Source: Aliivibrio sifiae
GTDB lineage: Bacteria > Pseudomonadota > Gammaproteobacteria > Enterobacterales > Vibrionaceae
DNA length: 64,000 nucleotides
Assembly (NCBI RefSeq): GCF_002954715.1
Contig: NZ_MSCP01000001.1
Span: 2,052,708-2,116,707 of the forward strand
Direction of reading: 5' to 3'
Position numbers and translations under genes: made by a program. Of this stretch, positions 38,863-49,681 are shown in pieces (positions within the stretch are counted from its first letter, which is position 1; each line of letters opens with the position of its first letter). The notes below the pieces were generated by a model, which did no database searches, had not been told where the DNA came from, and saw only the letters and a program-made list of their open reading frames with translations.

Positions 38863-39360
38863 TTAATTAAAATATTCCAATCGATTCTTTATTGTGAGAA
38901 ATGCATATTCGATCGCACTTTGTCTTACTTCACTACGATCACCAGTAAAATATACAGTAGTTTCTTGATGCCAATTCGTTTTATCTGCAAAACCAAAACA
39001 TACAGTCCCAACAGGCTTATCTTCTGTTGCCCCTCCTGGACCTGCAATACCGCTAATTGACACACTAATATCAGCATGACTGTTACGTAACGTCCCTATT
39101 GCCATCTCTTTGACTACTGCTTCGCTCACTGCACCAAAAGCACTTAACGTATCTAAATTAACGCCTAATGATTCTTGTTTTGCTTCGTTACTGTAAGTCA
39201 CAAAGCCTCGTTCAAACCAAACTGAACTTCCTGCATTTTCTGTTGCACAAAAAGCGACGCCACCACCAGTACAAGATTCTGCACAGGCCATCGTTTTACC
39301 TTGTTGCATTAATAGCTCACCAACTTTTTGTGCGAGTTGAGTATTTTTTGTCATATCCAT
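38863..39360 (-). CDS. pncC: Nicotinamide-nucleotide amidohydrolase PncC (CinA C-terminal family)
   Basis: Deamidates NMN in the pyridine nucleotide cycle. The 165 residues equal E. coli PncC (YgaD). Family motifs: [20 protein letters not shown] and SGIAGPGG with [10 protein letters not shown]. It lacks the N-terminal CinA domain. It lies just upstream of recA, as in E. coli, and is divergent from mutS. A GGAAAG ribosome site supports the ATG at 39360. Confidence 0.95.
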   Translation of the reverse strand: MDMTKNTQLAQKVGELLMQQGKTMACAESCTGGGVAFCATENAGSSVWFERGFVTYSNEAKQESLGVNLDTLSAFGAVSEAVVKEMAIGTLRNSHADISVSISGIAGPGGATEDKPVGTVCFGFADKTNWHQETTVYFTGDRSEVRQSAIEYAFLTIKNRLEYFN

Positions 39361-39467
39361 TAGATTCTTTCCATCTTGATTCGAATTTTATTCATTCTAT
39401 CTTTGATTGCCGTCTTGATTCACGTATTCTTAACGGCAAATATTCTCTCCATCTATTAGGTCTCGTT

Positions 39468-42035
39468 GTGGCAATAAAATCAACTGAAAAACACACCCCA
39501 ATGATGCAACAGTACTTGCGTTTAAAATCTGAAAATCCGGATATCTTACTGTTCTATCGTATGGGCGATTTTTATGAACTTTTCTATGATGATGCCAAAC
39601 GAGCGTCCCAACTGCTTGAGATATCGTTAACTAAACGCGGCTCGTCAGCAGGTGAACCTATCCCTATGGCAGGTCTTCCATATCATGCTGTTGAAGGTTA
39701 CTTAGCAAAGCTTGTTCAACAAGGTGAATCTGTTGCTATCTGTGAGCAAATTGGCGATCCCGCAACAAGTAAAGGCCCTGTAGAGCGTAAAGTTGTTCGT
39801 ATCGTAACGCCGGGGACCGTAACAGATGAAGCACTTCTTCCAGAACGCTTTGATAACCTAATTGCGGCTATTTTTCATCATAAAGGTCGCTTCGGTTATG
39901 CCACATTAGACATTACTTCTGGTCGATTCAAAGTCTCAGAACCAAGCACTGAAGAATCAATGTTGGCAGAGCTTCAACGAACCTCTCCTACTGAACTTTT
40001 ATTTAGTGAAGATTTCGAGCCGGTACATTTACTAGAAAAGCGCAGCGGTAACCGTCGTCGCCCAGTATGGGAGTTTGAATTAGACACAGCTAAACAACAG
40101 TTGAACCAACAATTTGGCACTCGTGATCTTATTGGTTTTGGGGTTGAAAAGGCAGAGTTTGGATTGTGTGCTGCTGGCTGTTTAATTCAATACGTAAAAG
40201 ACACGCAACGTACAACCTTACCTCACATTCGTTCTATTGTGATGGATCATCAAGATGACTCAGTGATCTTAGATGCCGCAACGCGTCGTAATTTAGAGAT
40301 AACCCAAAATTTAGCGGGTGGCTTTAATCATACGTTATCTGAAGTTCTCGATCATACATCAACGGCGATGGGTAGCCGCCTGTTAAAACGTTGGTTACAT
40401 CAACCAGTAAGAACTCATAATGTATTAAACCAACGCCTTGATGCGATTGGGGAATTAAAAGAGAGTGGATTATTCACAGAACTGGCTCCACAGCTAAAAC
40501 AAATTGGTGATGTTGAACGAATTCTTGCACGCTTAGCTTTACGCTCTGCTCGTCCAAGAGATTTAGCTCGTTTACGTAATGCATTACAGCAATTACCTGA
40601 ATTGGCACAAAGCACTAAAGAATTTGAACAATCTCATTTATTAGAGCTTGCTTCCCTTGCACAGCCTATTGATTCCATTTGTGAATTATTAGAACGAGCA
40701 GTAAAAGAGAACCCTCCCGTTGTTATCCGTGACGGTGGTGTCTTGGCTGATGGTTATAATGAAGAATTAGATCAATGGCGAGACTTGGCAAATGGGGCAA
40801 CGTTATTCTTAGAGAAGTTAGAACAAGAAGAACGTGAACGTCATGATATTGATACTTTAAAGGTCGGCTATAACAACGTTCACGGTTTTTATATCCAGAT
40901 AAGTAAAGGTCAAAGCCACAAAGCGCCAGCTCACTATGTGCGCCGTCAAACATTAAAAAATGCAGAGCGTTACATAATTCCTGAGCTTAAAGAGCACGAA
41001 GACAAAGTATTAAGCTCAAAATCAAAAGCTCTCGCAATAGAGAAAAAACTGTGGGAAGAACTATTTGATCAACTTCTGCCTCACTTAGAGCAACTTCAAT
41101 TAATGGCCAATGCAATTTCTGAATTAGACGTACTAAGCAACCTTGCTGAGCGCGCTGACACCTTAAATTATTGCCGCCCTACCTTATCATCAGATATAGG
41201 AATGAAAATTGAAGGCGGTCGCCATCCAGTTGTTGAACAAGTGATGAGTGCCCCATTTATTGCCAACCCAATCAATTTAAATAATAACCGTAAAATGTTG
41301 ATCATTACCGGACCAAACATGGGTGGTAAGTCAACGTATATGCGCCAAACAGCATTGATTGCTTTAATGGCTCATGTTGGTTGTTATGTTCCTGCTGATT
41401 CTGCACACATAGGCACATTAGATCGTATTTTTACTCGAATTGGTGCATCCGATGATCTCGCATCTGGACGTTCTACTTTCATGGTTGAAATGACAGAGAC
41501 AGCAAACATCCTTCATAATGCCACTAAACACAGCTTAGTTCTTATGGATGAAATTGGTCGTGGTACAAGTACTTATGATGGATTATCTCTTGCTTGGGCA
41601 AGTGCTGAGTGGTTAGCTACAAAGATTAACGCAATGACGCTATTTGCTACCCATTACTTTGAATTGACAGAATTACCCAACCTATTTAATGGATTAGCCA
41701 ATGTTCATCTAGATGCTGTTGAGCATGGAGATGAAATTGCCTTTATGCATTCAGTTCAAGATGGTGCTGCCAATAAATCTTACGGTCTAGCTGTTGCTTC
41801 TCTTGCGGGCGTGCCAAAAACGGTAATCAAAAAAGCAAAACAAAAACTTCAACAACTTGAAAATGGTCAACCTAAAAGCCAGTCATTAACGGCGATTCAA
41901 GTAAAACAAGAGCATCAATTGTCTCTTATTCCTGAGCCAAGTGAAGTTGAAGAAGCATTGGCAAAAGTAAATCCTGATGATTTATCTCCACGCCAAGCAT
42001 TAGAAGAGTTATATCGCCTAAAAGCGCTTTTATAA
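39468..42035 (+). CDS. mutS: DNA mismatch repair ATPase MutS
   Basis: Recognises mismatches and recruits MutL. A GTG start at 39468, with AGG seven bases upstream, gives 855 residues and an N-terminus ([16 protein letters not shown]) that lines up with E. coli MutS; the open frame upstream to 39168 overlaps pncC. Seen: mismatch-binding domain with the FYELF wedge motif ([15 protein letters not shown]), clamp, and C-terminal ABC-type ATPase ([35 protein letters not shown]) and the dimerisation tail. Confidence 0.97.
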   Translation: MAIKSTEKHTPMMQQYLRLKSENPDILLFYRMGDFYELFYDDAKRASQLLEISLTKRGSSAGEPIPMAGLPYHAVEGYLAKLVQQGESVAICEQIGDPATSKGPVERKVVRIVTPGTVTDEALLPERFDNLIAAIFHHKGRFGYATLDITSGRFKVSEPSTEESMLAELQRTSPTELLFSEDFEPVHLLEKRSGNRRRPVWEFELDTAKQQLNQQFGTRDLIGFGVEKAEFGLCAAGCLIQYVKDTQRTTLPHIRSIVMDHQDDSVILDAATRRNLEITQNLAGGFNHTLSEVLDHTSTAMGSRLLKRWLHQPVRTHNVLNQRLDAIGELKESGLFTELAPQLKQIGDVERILARLALRSARPRDLARLRNALQQLPELAQSTKEFEQSHLLELASLAQPIDSICELLERAVKENPPVVIRDGGVLADGYNEELDQWRDLANGATLFLEKLEQEERERHDIDTLKVGYNNVHGFYIQISKGQSHKAPAHYVRRQTLKNAERYIIPELKEHEDKVLSSKSKALAIEKKLWEELFDQLLPHLEQLQLMANAISELDVLSNLAERADTLNYCRPTLSSDIGMKIEGGRHPVVEQVMSAPFIANPINLNNNRKMLIITGPNMGGKSTYMRQTALIALMAHVGCYVPADSAHIGTLDRIFTRIGASDDLASGRSTFMVEMTETANILHNATKHSLVLMDEIGRGTSTYDGLSLAWASAEWLATKINAMTLFATHYFELTELPNLFNGLANVHLDAVEHGDEIAFMHSVQDGAANKSYGLAVASLAGVPKTVIKKAKQKLQQLENGQPKSQSLTAIQVKQEHQLSLIPEPSEVEEALAKVNPDDLSPRQALEELYRLKALL

Positions 42036-42060
42036 TTTAAACCACACCTCAATTTTAATT

Positions 42061-42092
42061 AAGGCAATAACGTTAATGTTATTGCCTTTTTT
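42061..42092 (+). terminator. Intrinsic terminator after mutS
   Basis: AAGGCAATAAC and GTTATTGCCTT form a perfect 11 bp stem with a six-base loop followed by T6. Confidence 0.94.
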
Positions 42093-42266
42093 ATATATCC
42101 TCTTTCTTTACCTTTATAATTTCCTATCTTATTTATATAGAGAATGAGTTGCCCCCATAGAAAAACCTCTCATTATTTTCAACTGAATTTGACTATTTAC
42201 TCAAAAGGCCTTTTACTTAACATAAATTTAACAACGAATAAGAACTATAAATTGCAGGATGCCGCT

Positions 42267-43943
42267 ATGAGCCAATCACTATTCGATCATAATACCAACC
42301 CTCAACTTCCCCATGGGGCAATGCTTGAATGGGCTGAAAAAAAACCAAATGCTATTTTCCTTCGTCAAATTAAAGAAAGACATTTTGTTGATTACACTTT
42401 TTCAGAAGTCGTAGATAAAGCATTACGATTGGTTACGTCATTACAACAACTTGGAATAAAACCAAAAGATAGAGTTGCTTTAATTTCTAAAAATTGCGCA
42501 GAATGGTTTATTACAGATTTAGCATTAATGCTTGGTGATTTTGTCAGTGTTCCTATTTTTCCAACAGCAGGGCTAGAGACCATTGAACATTGTTTAACAC
42601 ACAGTGAAAGTAAAGCGCTTATCGTAGGGAAACTCGATAATAACGAAGCAACGACACAAGCCATAAAAAATCTTCCTCAACTCTCTACTATCGCTTTTAA
42701 CTACGATTCAGCAGCTCAATGTAAATATCAATTTGAGTCTCTAATTAAAGATAATCCTCCTTCTGATTTCAGACCAGATCATAATGACAATACGCTAATG
42801 TCAATTGTGTATACTTCAGGAACTTCTGGGTTACCAAAAGGGGCAATGCTAACTTTTGGGGGGTTTAGTCGCTCCTCTAAACACTTAGTTAATCATATTG
42901 GTATGCAACCTGATGACCGATTATTTTCCTATTTACCTCTTGCCCACATCACTGAACGAGTTTATATATTAGGCTCAGCCTTCTTTGGTGGAATTCAAAC
43001 CGCTTTTCCTGAATCTTTAGATACTTTTATTGATGATGTAAAAATGCATCGCCCTACTTTATTTATCTCTGTACCTAGATTATGGACAGTATTTCAACAA
43101 CGCATCCAAGATAAGCTCCCTCAGAAAAAATTAAATATCCTACTTAAGATCCCTTTTATCAATAATATTATTAAGCGTAAATTAGCTGATGGATTAGGGC
43201 TAGATAAGGCACGAGTTCTTGGTTGTGGTTCAGCTCCCGTCTCAGCAGGCCTATTAAAATGGTATGAAAGTATCGGTTTAAATATTACCGAAGCATGGGG
43301 AATGACGGAAACATTCGCCTATAGCACACTCAACCATCCTTATCGTTCTGACAAGGTTGGAAGTGTGGGTTCAGCAGGGCCTGGCGTTGAATTAAAGATA
43401 GCGAAAGATGAAGAAATATTAGTTCGTGGTGATGGTTTATTTGCTGGTTATTATAAAAATGACGAAGCAACCACAGAAAGTTTTAATAAAGAAGGTTGGC
43501 TACATACCGGAGATATTGGTTCAATTGATTCAGAAGGATTCTTAACAATTCAAGGCCGTAAAAAAGATACGTTCAAAACGGCAAAAGGGAAATTTGTTGC
43601 TCCTGTTCCTATCGAAAAACGTATTTTTGATTTAAGTAATCTAGAAATGATGTGTCTCATTGGTTCTGGACTTCCGGGCCCAATTCTATTAGCAGTTCCT
43701 CACTCATACACTAACTTTGATCAAGCTCGTTACGAACGAACAGCCCTCAAAAACTTAGAGACAATTAATAGTGGTTTAGAGTCACATGAGAAGCTAAAAG
43801 GCATATTAATGGTTAAAGAGCCTTGGAGTATAGAGAATGGGATTTTAACCCCCACACTAAAGATTAAACGCCATATTTTAGAGAAAAAATACCATGAGCT
43901 TGCCTCTAACTGGCCAAAAGATAAAAAAATAATCTGGGAATAA
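42267..43943 (+). CDS. AMP-forming acyl-CoA synthetase (long-chain type)
   Basis: A 558-residue ligase of the ANL superfamily, most like long-chain fatty-acyl-CoA ligases of the FadD15/AMP-binding type. The P-loop YTSGTSGLPKGA, the LPLAHITERV block, the EAWGMTETF A5 motif and GWLHTGDIG with the KKDTFKTAKGKFVAP hinge region are seen. The start at 42267 has an AGGA upstream; an earlier frame to 42144 has no support. It is monocistronic between two terminators. The true substrate, fatty acid or another carboxylate, is not shown. Confidence 0.85.
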   Translation: MSQSLFDHNTNPQLPHGAMLEWAEKKPNAIFLRQIKERHFVDYTFSEVVDKALRLVTSLQQLGIKPKDRVALISKNCAEWFITDLALMLGDFVSVPIFPTAGLETIEHCLTHSESKALIVGKLDNNEATTQAIKNLPQLSTIAFNYDSAAQCKYQFESLIKDNPPSDFRPDHNDNTLMSIVYTSGTSGLPKGAMLTFGGFSRSSKHLVNHIGMQPDDRLFSYLPLAHITERVYILGSAFFGGIQTAFPESLDTFIDDVKMHRPTLFISVPRLWTVFQQRIQDKLPQKKLNILLKIPFINNIIKRKLADGLGLDKARVLGCGSAPVSAGLLKWYESIGLNITEAWGMTETFAYSTLNHPYRSDKVGSVGSAGPGVELKIAKDEEILVRGDGLFAGYYKNDEATTESFNKEGWLHTGDIGSIDSEGFLTIQGRKKDTFKTAKGKFVAPVPIEKRIFDLSNLEMMCLIGSGLPGPILLAVPHSYTNFDQARYERTALKNLETINSGLESHEKLKGILMVKEPWSIENGILTPTLKIKRHILEKKYHELASNWPKDKKIIWE

Positions 43944-43990
43944 GCAACAAATAAACCAAGATAACACCATAAAAATCAAACTAAGAAACG

Positions 43991-44036
43991 AAAAAGGCAG
44001 CAAGAGGCTATAAATAGCACCTTACTGCCTTTTTAT
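43991..44036 (+). terminator. Intrinsic terminator after the acyl-CoA synthetase gene
   Basis: AAAAAGGCAG and CTGCCTTTTT enclose a further imperfect stem (GCTA/TAGC); the T tract follows. Confidence 0.88.
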
Positions 44037-44298
44037 TAAAAATAAAAAAATCAAATAGATATTAAACCCAATCACTTAGCTAAGAAATAATCAATAAGAC
44101 CATGACTTTAAACTTAACTATTATAAATAAGCGCCTTACTTTAAAACCAAACCATAAAGCCCACTTATAAAAGACAACAAACAAAGCAACCGTTTCCTAT
44201 AAAATAAAAACAACAAAAACAAAACAATAAAAAACTTATAAATCAAATAGTTAATCAAGCAAACAACACTTAACACAAACAATTGCAACTTATGATTA
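44037..44298. other. Gene-free AT-rich stretch upstream of codB
   Basis: About 260 bp of very AT-rich DNA, visibly poorer in GC than its surroundings. The only open frame (minus, to 44354) starts with TTG, has no ribosome site and is a low-complexity hydrophobic reading. I see no terminator or RNA gene beyond the hairpin at 43991. Confidence 0.5.
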
Positions 44299-44380
44299 TT
44301 GACATTATTATTAATCCATTTAAACTCCTGTCCGTTTATCAAAATACTGACCAAAAAACATTCAGAAAAACGGAGTTTAC
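44299..44380 (+). promoter_or_regulatory. codBA promoter and leader with ribosome-site hairpin
   Basis: TTGACA (44299-44304), 16 bp, TAAACT (44321-44326). In the leader TCCGTTT (44331-44337) is exactly complementary to AAACGGA (44368-44374), which contains most of the GGAG ribosome site of codB. An alternative arm AAACTCC (44322-44328) pairs with GGAGTTT (44372-44378). A structure that hides the ribosome site is therefore possible. No PurR-type ACGCAAACGTTTGCGT operator is visible. Confidence 0.5.
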
Positions 44381-45622
44381 ATGTCCCATGATAATGATTT
44401 TAGCTTAGGTCCTGTACCTAAATGCGCAAGAAAAGGTGTAGTGTCACTTACTTTAGTTATGCTCGGACTCACCTTTTTCTCTGCAAGTATGTGGACAGGC
44501 GGCGCTCTAGGAACCGGACTTTCTTTTAATGATTTCTTCCTCGCAGTCCTTATTGGTAATTTAATTCTCGGTATTTACACTTCTTTTCTTGGTTACATCG
44601 GCGCTTCAACTGGTTTATCTACCCATCTCCTTGCTCGTTTCTCTTTTGGTTCTAAAGGTTCTTGGATCCCCTCTTTACTTCTTGGCGGTACTCAAATCGG
44701 CTGGTTTGGTGTTGGTGTTGCAATGTTCGCAATCCCTGTTCACAAAGCAACAGGCATTGATACCAACGCATTAATCGTAATATCAGGTCTATTAATGACG
44801 GTTACTGTTTATTTTGGTATCTCGGCATTAATGGTTCTTTCCATGATTGCGGTTCCTGCTATTGCCGTCTTAGGTGGTTACTCTGTGTTTACCGCCGTTG
44901 ATAGTATTGGCGGTATTGCTGAACTTCAAAAGATCCAACCAACAGAACCAATGGACTTCTCTATTGCACTTGCCATGGTTGTCGGTTCATTCATTAGTGC
45001 AGGTACATTAACCGCAGATTTTGTTCGATTTGGTAAAAAACCAATGGGAGCCGTTGCTATTACAATGATTGCATTTTTCATCGGCAACTCATTAATGTTT
45101 ATATTTGGTGCCGGTGGTGCTGCAGTTACAGGACAATCTGATATTTCTGAAGTAATGATAGCTCAAGGTCTACTGATCCCTGCAATCATCGTATTAGGTT
45201 TAAATATTTGGACGACTAACGATAACGCCCTTTATGCATCAGGCCTTGGCTTCTCAAATATCACAGGCTTACCAAGTAAGTATATTTCAATGCTTAATGG
45301 TTTAATTGGTACTGTGTGCGCGTTATGGTTATATAATAACTTTGTAGGCTGGTTAACTTTCCTATCAATAGCTATCCCACCAATTGGAGGGGTTATCATC
45401 GCTGACTTCTTTATGAACCGTAAGCATTACATGGATTTTGAAAACGCAAAATTTCAAACGATTAACTGGGCAGGTATAATCGCTGTTGCTATTGGTGTTG
45501 CCGCTGGTAATTTCCTACCTGGTGTTGTTCCTGTAAACGCCGTTTTTGGTGGCGCACTAAGTTATCTAGTACTTAACCCTCTTTTAAACAAAGAAAAAGC
45601 ATCTAAAACAGAAGCTGCATAG
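44381..45622 (+). CDS. codB: Cytosine permease
   Basis: Inner membrane importer of cytosine (NCS1 family), 413 residues with about twelve hydrophobic segments. The N-terminus [23 protein letters not shown] and [15 protein letters not shown] are close to E. coli CodB. It lies ten bp upstream of codA, giving a codBA operon as in E. coli. The leader may restrict its translation (see 44299-44380). Confidence 0.96.
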   Translation: MSHDNDFSLGPVPKCARKGVVSLTLVMLGLTFFSASMWTGGALGTGLSFNDFFLAVLIGNLILGIYTSFLGYIGASTGLSTHLLARFSFGSKGSWIPSLLLGGTQIGWFGVGVAMFAIPVHKATGIDTNALIVISGLLMTVTVYFGISALMVLSMIAVPAIAVLGGYSVFTAVDSIGGIAELQKIQPTEPMDFSIALAMVVGSFISAGTLTADFVRFGKKPMGAVAITMIAFFIGNSLMFIFGAGGAAVTGQSDISEVMIAQGLLIPAIIVLGLNIWTTNDNALYASGLGFSNITGLPSKYISMLNGLIGTVCALWLYNNFVGWLTFLSIAIPPIGGVIIADFFMNRKHYMDFENAKFQTINWAGIIAVAIGVAAGNFLPGVVPVNAVFGGALSYLVLNPLLNKEKASKTEAA

Positions 45623-45632
45623 AAGAATTCTT

Positions 45633-46910
45633 ATGACTAATTTATTAATTAAAAATGTGGCATTACGAGATCAAGAAGGGTTATTTCAAATCTTGATCCA
45701 AGATGGTCAATTCAAAACTATCGTATCAAATGAGCAAGATCTTGCTTTTTCAGGTGACACCTTAGATGCTGAGGGCGGCCTTGCCAATGCACCATTTTGT
45801 GAGCCTCATGTTCACTTAGATACGACTCAAACTGCAGGCGAGCCAAGCTGGAATATCTCAGGAACTCTTTTTGAAGGGATTGAACGTTGGTCTGAACGTA
45901 AAAAACTTCTAACCATTGAAGATGTTAAGAGCCGCGCTAAACAAACACTAAAATGGCAAATCGCGAACGGCATTCAACACGTTCGTACCCATGTAGATGT
46001 GTCTGACCCAACATTAATCGCACTAAAAGCAATGCTTGAAGTAAAAGAAGAGATGAAAGAGTGGGTTGATATCCAAATCGTCGCTTTTCCTCAAGAAGGC
46101 ATTCTTTCTTACCCAAATGGTAAAGAGCTATTAGAAGAAGCAGTCCAACTTGGTGCTGATGTTATTGGTGCAATTCCTCATTTTGAATTTACTCGTGAAT
46201 ACGGTATTGAATCTCTGCATTACGTTTTTGAACTGGCACAAAAATACGATCGTTTAATTGATGTTCATTGCGATGAAATTGATGATGAACAATCACGTTT
46301 TGTTGAAACCCTAGCTGCACTTGCTCATAAATTTAATATGGGTGAAAAGGTCACAGCAAGCCACACCACAGCAATGCACTCTTACAATGGTGCTTACGCC
46401 TCTCGTTTATTCCGTTTATTAAAAATGTCAGGCATCAACTTTGTTGCAAACCCATTAGTGAATATTCACTTACAAGGGCGCTTTGATGACTATCCTAAAC
46501 GTCGTGGGATTACCCGCGTTAAAGAGATGCTTGCAAGCGATATCAACGTCTGCTTTGGTCATGATGATGTGTTTGACCCATGGTATCCACTAGGTACAGC
46601 AAATATGTTGCAAGTACTGCATATGGGGCTGCATGTATGCCAAATCATGGGTTATGAACAAATTAACCAAGGCCTTGACCTAATTAGCTATAAATCAGCA
46701 AGAACACTAAACATTCAAGATAACTATGGTATTGAAGAAGGTAAGCCAGGTAACTTAATTATTTTACCTGCAGAAAATGGCTTTGATGCACTGCGTCGCC
46801 AAGTTCCTGTTCGTTACTCGATCCGTCAAGGTAATGTAATTTCAGAAACTCAACCAGCAACAACGACCATTACTTTAGATAAACCAGAGGTGGTTTCATT
46901 TAAGCGTTAA
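45633..46910 (+). CDS. codA: Cytosine deaminase
   Basis: Metal-dependent amidohydrolase converting cytosine to uracil and ammonia. The 425 residues show the HxH metal motif [21 protein letters not shown], the central [20 protein letters not shown] and [15 protein letters not shown]. Sequence is very close to E. coli CodA by eye, closer than several housekeeping neighbours look. A terminator follows, so codBA is a two-gene unit. Confidence 0.96.
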   Translation: MTNLLIKNVALRDQEGLFQILIQDGQFKTIVSNEQDLAFSGDTLDAEGGLANAPFCEPHVHLDTTQTAGEPSWNISGTLFEGIERWSERKKLLTIEDVKSRAKQTLKWQIANGIQHVRTHVDVSDPTLIALKAMLEVKEEMKEWVDIQIVAFPQEGILSYPNGKELLEEAVQLGADVIGAIPHFEFTREYGIESLHYVFELAQKYDRLIDVHCDEIDDEQSRFVETLAALAHKFNMGEKVTASHTTAMHSYNGAYASRLFRLLKMSGINFVANPLVNIHLQGRFDDYPKRRGITRVKEMLASDINVCFGHDDVFDPWYPLGTANMLQVLHMGLHVCQIMGYEQINQGLDLISYKSARTLNIQDNYGIEEGKPGNLIILPAENGFDALRRQVPVRYSIRQGNVISETQPATTTITLDKPEVVSFKR

Positions 46911-46934
46911 TTGGAAGTTCAATAATCAGATACC

Positions 46935-46963
46935 AATGGGAGCCTTTGTGCTCCCATTTTTTA
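46935..46963 (+). terminator. Intrinsic terminator after codA
   Basis: AATGGGAGC/GCTCCCATT stem with a six-base loop followed by T6. Confidence 0.94.
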
Positions 46964-47022
46964 TGAATATTTTTTAAGGGTGAATGCTATACTTATCCTA
47001 ATTCAAGATAAATGGCGATATT

Positions 47023-47262
47023 ATGACACAGCAAAATAACCCGCTTCACGGTTTGACCCTGCAAGCAATCTTAACAGAATTAGTTGAACATTACGGTTGG
47101 GAGGAATTAAGCTACATGGTTAATATCAATTGTTTTAAATCTGATCCAACCATTAAATCAAGTTTGAAATTTTTGCGAAAAACCGAGTGGGCGCGAGTTC
47201 GAGTAGAAAATATCTATTTGAAACTTCAACGTCATAAAGAAAAAGCAGAAAAATTAAATTAA
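47023..47262 (+). CDS. VF530 family (DUF2132) small DNA-binding-like protein
   Basis: A 79-residue protein of the DUF2132/VF530 family, named after a V. fischeri protein whose structure was solved in a structural genomics project. Family blocks are [46 protein letters not shown] and VENIYLK. It is highly basic towards the C-terminus, which fits a nucleic-acid role, but no function is proven. It has its own 5' region after the codA terminator and shares a bidirectional terminator with fusA2. Confidence 0.9.
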   Translation: MTQQNNPLHGLTLQAILTELVEHYGWEELSYMVNINCFKSDPTIKSSLKFLRKTEWARVRVENIYLKLQRHKEKAEKLN

Positions 47263-47344
47263 TCTGAATAATGCCAATTCCAGTAATTATCTAATCGTTA
47301 TTACTGGTTTAAACCGCAATCGAAATATTCAATCGATTAAAAAC

Positions 47345-47383
47345 AAAAAGCCCCGTAAGTTTGCACTTACGGGGCTTTTTTAA
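47345..47383. terminator. Bidirectional terminator between the VF530 gene and fusA2
   Basis: AAAAAGCCCCGTAAG and CTTACGGGGCTTTTT form a 15 bp perfect stem around a six-base loop; T tracts flank it on both strands. Confidence 0.95.
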
Positions 47384-47403
47384 TTAAAGAGCGTTAGCCA
47401 GAA

Positions 47404-49488
47404 TTACTTCTTAGCGTTAGCTTCTTTAACGTCAGCAATTACTTGCTCTGCTACGTTCATTGGACAAGGTGCGTAGTGAGAGAACTCCATAGAGAACTGA
47501 CCACGACCAGAAGTCATTGTACGTAGTGAACCGATGTAACCAAACATTTCTGAAAGAGGGATGTCAGCTTTAACACGAACACCAGTTACGCCAGCCATTT
47601 GGTCTTTGATCATGCCACGACGACGGTTAAGGTCACCGATTACATCACCAACGTGATCATCTGGAGTAAACACGTCTACAGCCATGATTGGTTCTAGAAG
47701 TTGAGCACCAGCTTTTGGCATAGATTGACGGAATGCACCTTTCGCTGCGATTTCAAATGCTACTGCAGATGAATCGACTGCGTGGAAACCACCATCTAGA
47801 AGTTCGATTTCAACATCAAGAACAGGGAAACCAGCAAGAACACCAGTATCCATCATGCCTTTAAAGCCTTTCTCGATTGCAGGCCAGAATTCTTTAGGAA
47901 CGTTACCGCCCACAACAGAAGACTTAAATGCAAAACCTGAACCAACTTCACCTGGTTTCATAACGTAGTCGATCTTACCGAACTGACCAGAACCACCAGA
48001 TTGTTTCTTATGCGTGTAGCTATCTTCAACAGGTTGAGTAATAGTTTCACGGTAAGCAACTTGAGGTTGACCAACAGTAAGGTCTACACCGTATGTACGA
48101 CGAAGGATATCAACTTTAATGTCTAGGTGAAGTTCACCCATACCTTTAAGGATTGTTTCGCCAGTTTCTTCGTCAGTTTCAACTTGGAAAGATGGATCTT
48201 CTGCAACCATTTTACCGATAGCAATACCCATTTTCTCAGTACTGCCTTTATCTTTAGGCGTTACTGCGATTGAGATTACTGGTACAGGGAAAACCATTGG
48301 CTCAAGTGTTACTGGGTGCTTAGGATCACAAAGAGTGTGACCAGTTTGCACGTTTTTCATACCAACGATAGCGATGATATCGCCAGCTTGTGCGTAAGTT
48401 AATTCATTACGATCATTCGCTTGCATCTCAACCATACGGCCAACACGCTCAGTTTTACCTGTGAATGAGTTAAGAATTGTGTCGCCTTTGTTCAATTTAC
48501 CAGAGTAAATACGAACGAAAGTTAGGGCACCAAAACGGTCATCCATGATTTTGAATGCTAGTGCTTTGAATGTTTCGTCTACAGAAACGATAGCGTGTTC
48601 GCCAGTTTCTTCGCCTTCTTCATTCATTAGCGGTTGAGGATCTACTTCTGTTGGAGAAGGTAGGTAATCAACAACAGCATCAAGGATTAGTTGCATACCT
48701 TTGTTCTTAAATGCAGAACCACAGAATGCAGGGAAGAAATCCATTGTGCGAGTACCCTTACGGATACATACTTTTAGTTGCTCAATAGTAGGTTCTTCAC
48801 CTTCCATGTAAGCTTCCATTAGATCGTCGTCTTGCTCAACAGCAGTTTCAACTAGCATCTCACGGTATTCTTCTACTTGATCAACCATGTCCGCAGGAAC
48901 ATCTGTGATTTCGTAGTTTTCAGGAAGACCAGAGTCATCCCAAACGTATGCTTTACGAGTTAGAAGGTCAACAACACCAACGAAATCGTCTTCGATACCG
49001 ATAGGAAGAACCATAACTAGTGGGTTAGCACCTAGTACGTCTTGAGTTTGCTTAACAACACGGAAGAAGTCAGCACCCATACGGTCTAGTTTGTTAACGA
49101 AGATAATACGTGCAACTTCTGATTCGTTCGCGTAACGCCAGTTAGTTTCTGATTGAGGTTCAACACCACCAGAACCACAGAATACACCGATACCACCGTC
49201 AAGTACTTTAAGAGAACGGTAAACTTCAACTGTGAAGTCAACGTGTCCAGGAGTATCGATAACGTTAAAACGGTGATCTTTCCAGAAACAACTTACAGCT
49301 GCTGATTGGATAGTAATTCCGCGCTCAGCTTCCTGTTCCATGAAGTCAGTAGTAGATTCGCCATCATGAACTTCACCAGTTTTGTGGATCTGACCAGTAA
49401 GTTTTAGGATACGTTCAGTTGTGGTAGTTTTACCCGCATCAACGTGCGCGAAAATACCAATATTTCTGTATTTTGATAAATCAGTCAT
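47404..49488 (-). CDS. fusA2: Elongation factor G, second paralogue (EF-G2)
   Basis: A full 694-residue EF-G with G1 AHVDAGKT (14-21), switch RGITI (56-60), [15 protein letters not shown] and domains II-V ending in [19 protein letters not shown]. It stands alone rather than in the str operon (rpsL-rpsG-fusA-tuf), so it is probably the second EF-G gene found in vibrios; I recall a similar radA-linked copy in V. cholerae. Whether it acts in translocation or in ribosome recycling is unknown. An extended -10 promoter precedes it. Confidence 0.92.
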   Translation of the reverse strand: MTDLSKYRNIGIFAHVDAGKTTTTERILKLTGQIHKTGEVHDGESTTDFMEQEAERGITIQSAAVSCFWKDHRFNVIDTPGHVDFTVEVYRSLKVLDGGIGVFCGSGGVEPQSETNWRYANESEVARIIFVNKLDRMGADFFRVVKQTQDVLGANPLVMVLPIGIEDDFVGVVDLLTRKAYVWDDSGLPENYEITDVPADMVDQVEEYREMLVETAVEQDDDLMEAYMEGEEPTIEQLKVCIRKGTRTMDFFPAFCGSAFKNKGMQLILDAVVDYLPSPTEVDPQPLMNEEGEETGEHAIVSVDETFKALAFKIMDDRFGALTFVRIYSGKLNKGDTILNSFTGKTERVGRMVEMQANDRNELTYAQAGDIIAIVGMKNVQTGHTLCDPKHPVTLEPMVFPVPVISIAVTPKDKGSTEKMGIAIGKMVAEDPSFQVETDEETGETILKGMGELHLDIKVDILRRTYGVDLTVGQPQVAYRETITQPVEDSYTHKKQSGGSGQFGKIDYVMKPGEVGSGFAFKSSVVGGNVPKEFWPAIEKGFKGMMDTGVLAGFPVLDVEIELLDGGFHAVDSSAVAFEIAAKGAFRQSMPKAGAQLLEPIMAVDVFTPDDHVGDVIGDLNRRRGMIKDQMAGVTGVRVKADIPLSEMFGYIGSLRTMTSGRGQFSMEFSHYAPCPMNVAEQVIADVKEANAKK

Positions 49489-49519
49489 TGTTTTACTCTA
49501 TTAATAGGATAGAAAATGC

Positions 49520-49534
49520 GCGCAGAGTATAACA
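49520..49534 (-). promoter_or_regulatory. Probable promoter of fusA2
   Basis: On the minus strand TGTTATACT gives an extended -10 (TATACT at 49526-49531), followed by a CTGCGCGC discriminator. No good -35 is seen. Confidence 0.5.
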
Positions 49535-49681
49535 TAAACTGCCAATTGGTATATGCTTTGTTCTATTTTTGGATAGAATTTAGCCCAATTAACCCCTGCT
49601 TACTTTCTGCTATGGCAAATTATAGTCGAATTTACACAATTTCAAATACAAAGAATAGTGAAAATTCGTAATTATTATCGA

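Noticed and set aside
39168-39467. N-terminal extension of mutS
   Set aside because: It is antisense to pncC, and MutS homology starts at the GTG at 39468.
44136-44354. 72-codon minus-strand hydrophobic frame upstream of codB
   Set aside because: TTG start, no ribosome site, low-complexity AT-rich reading with strong bias to Leu/Phe; no family recognised.
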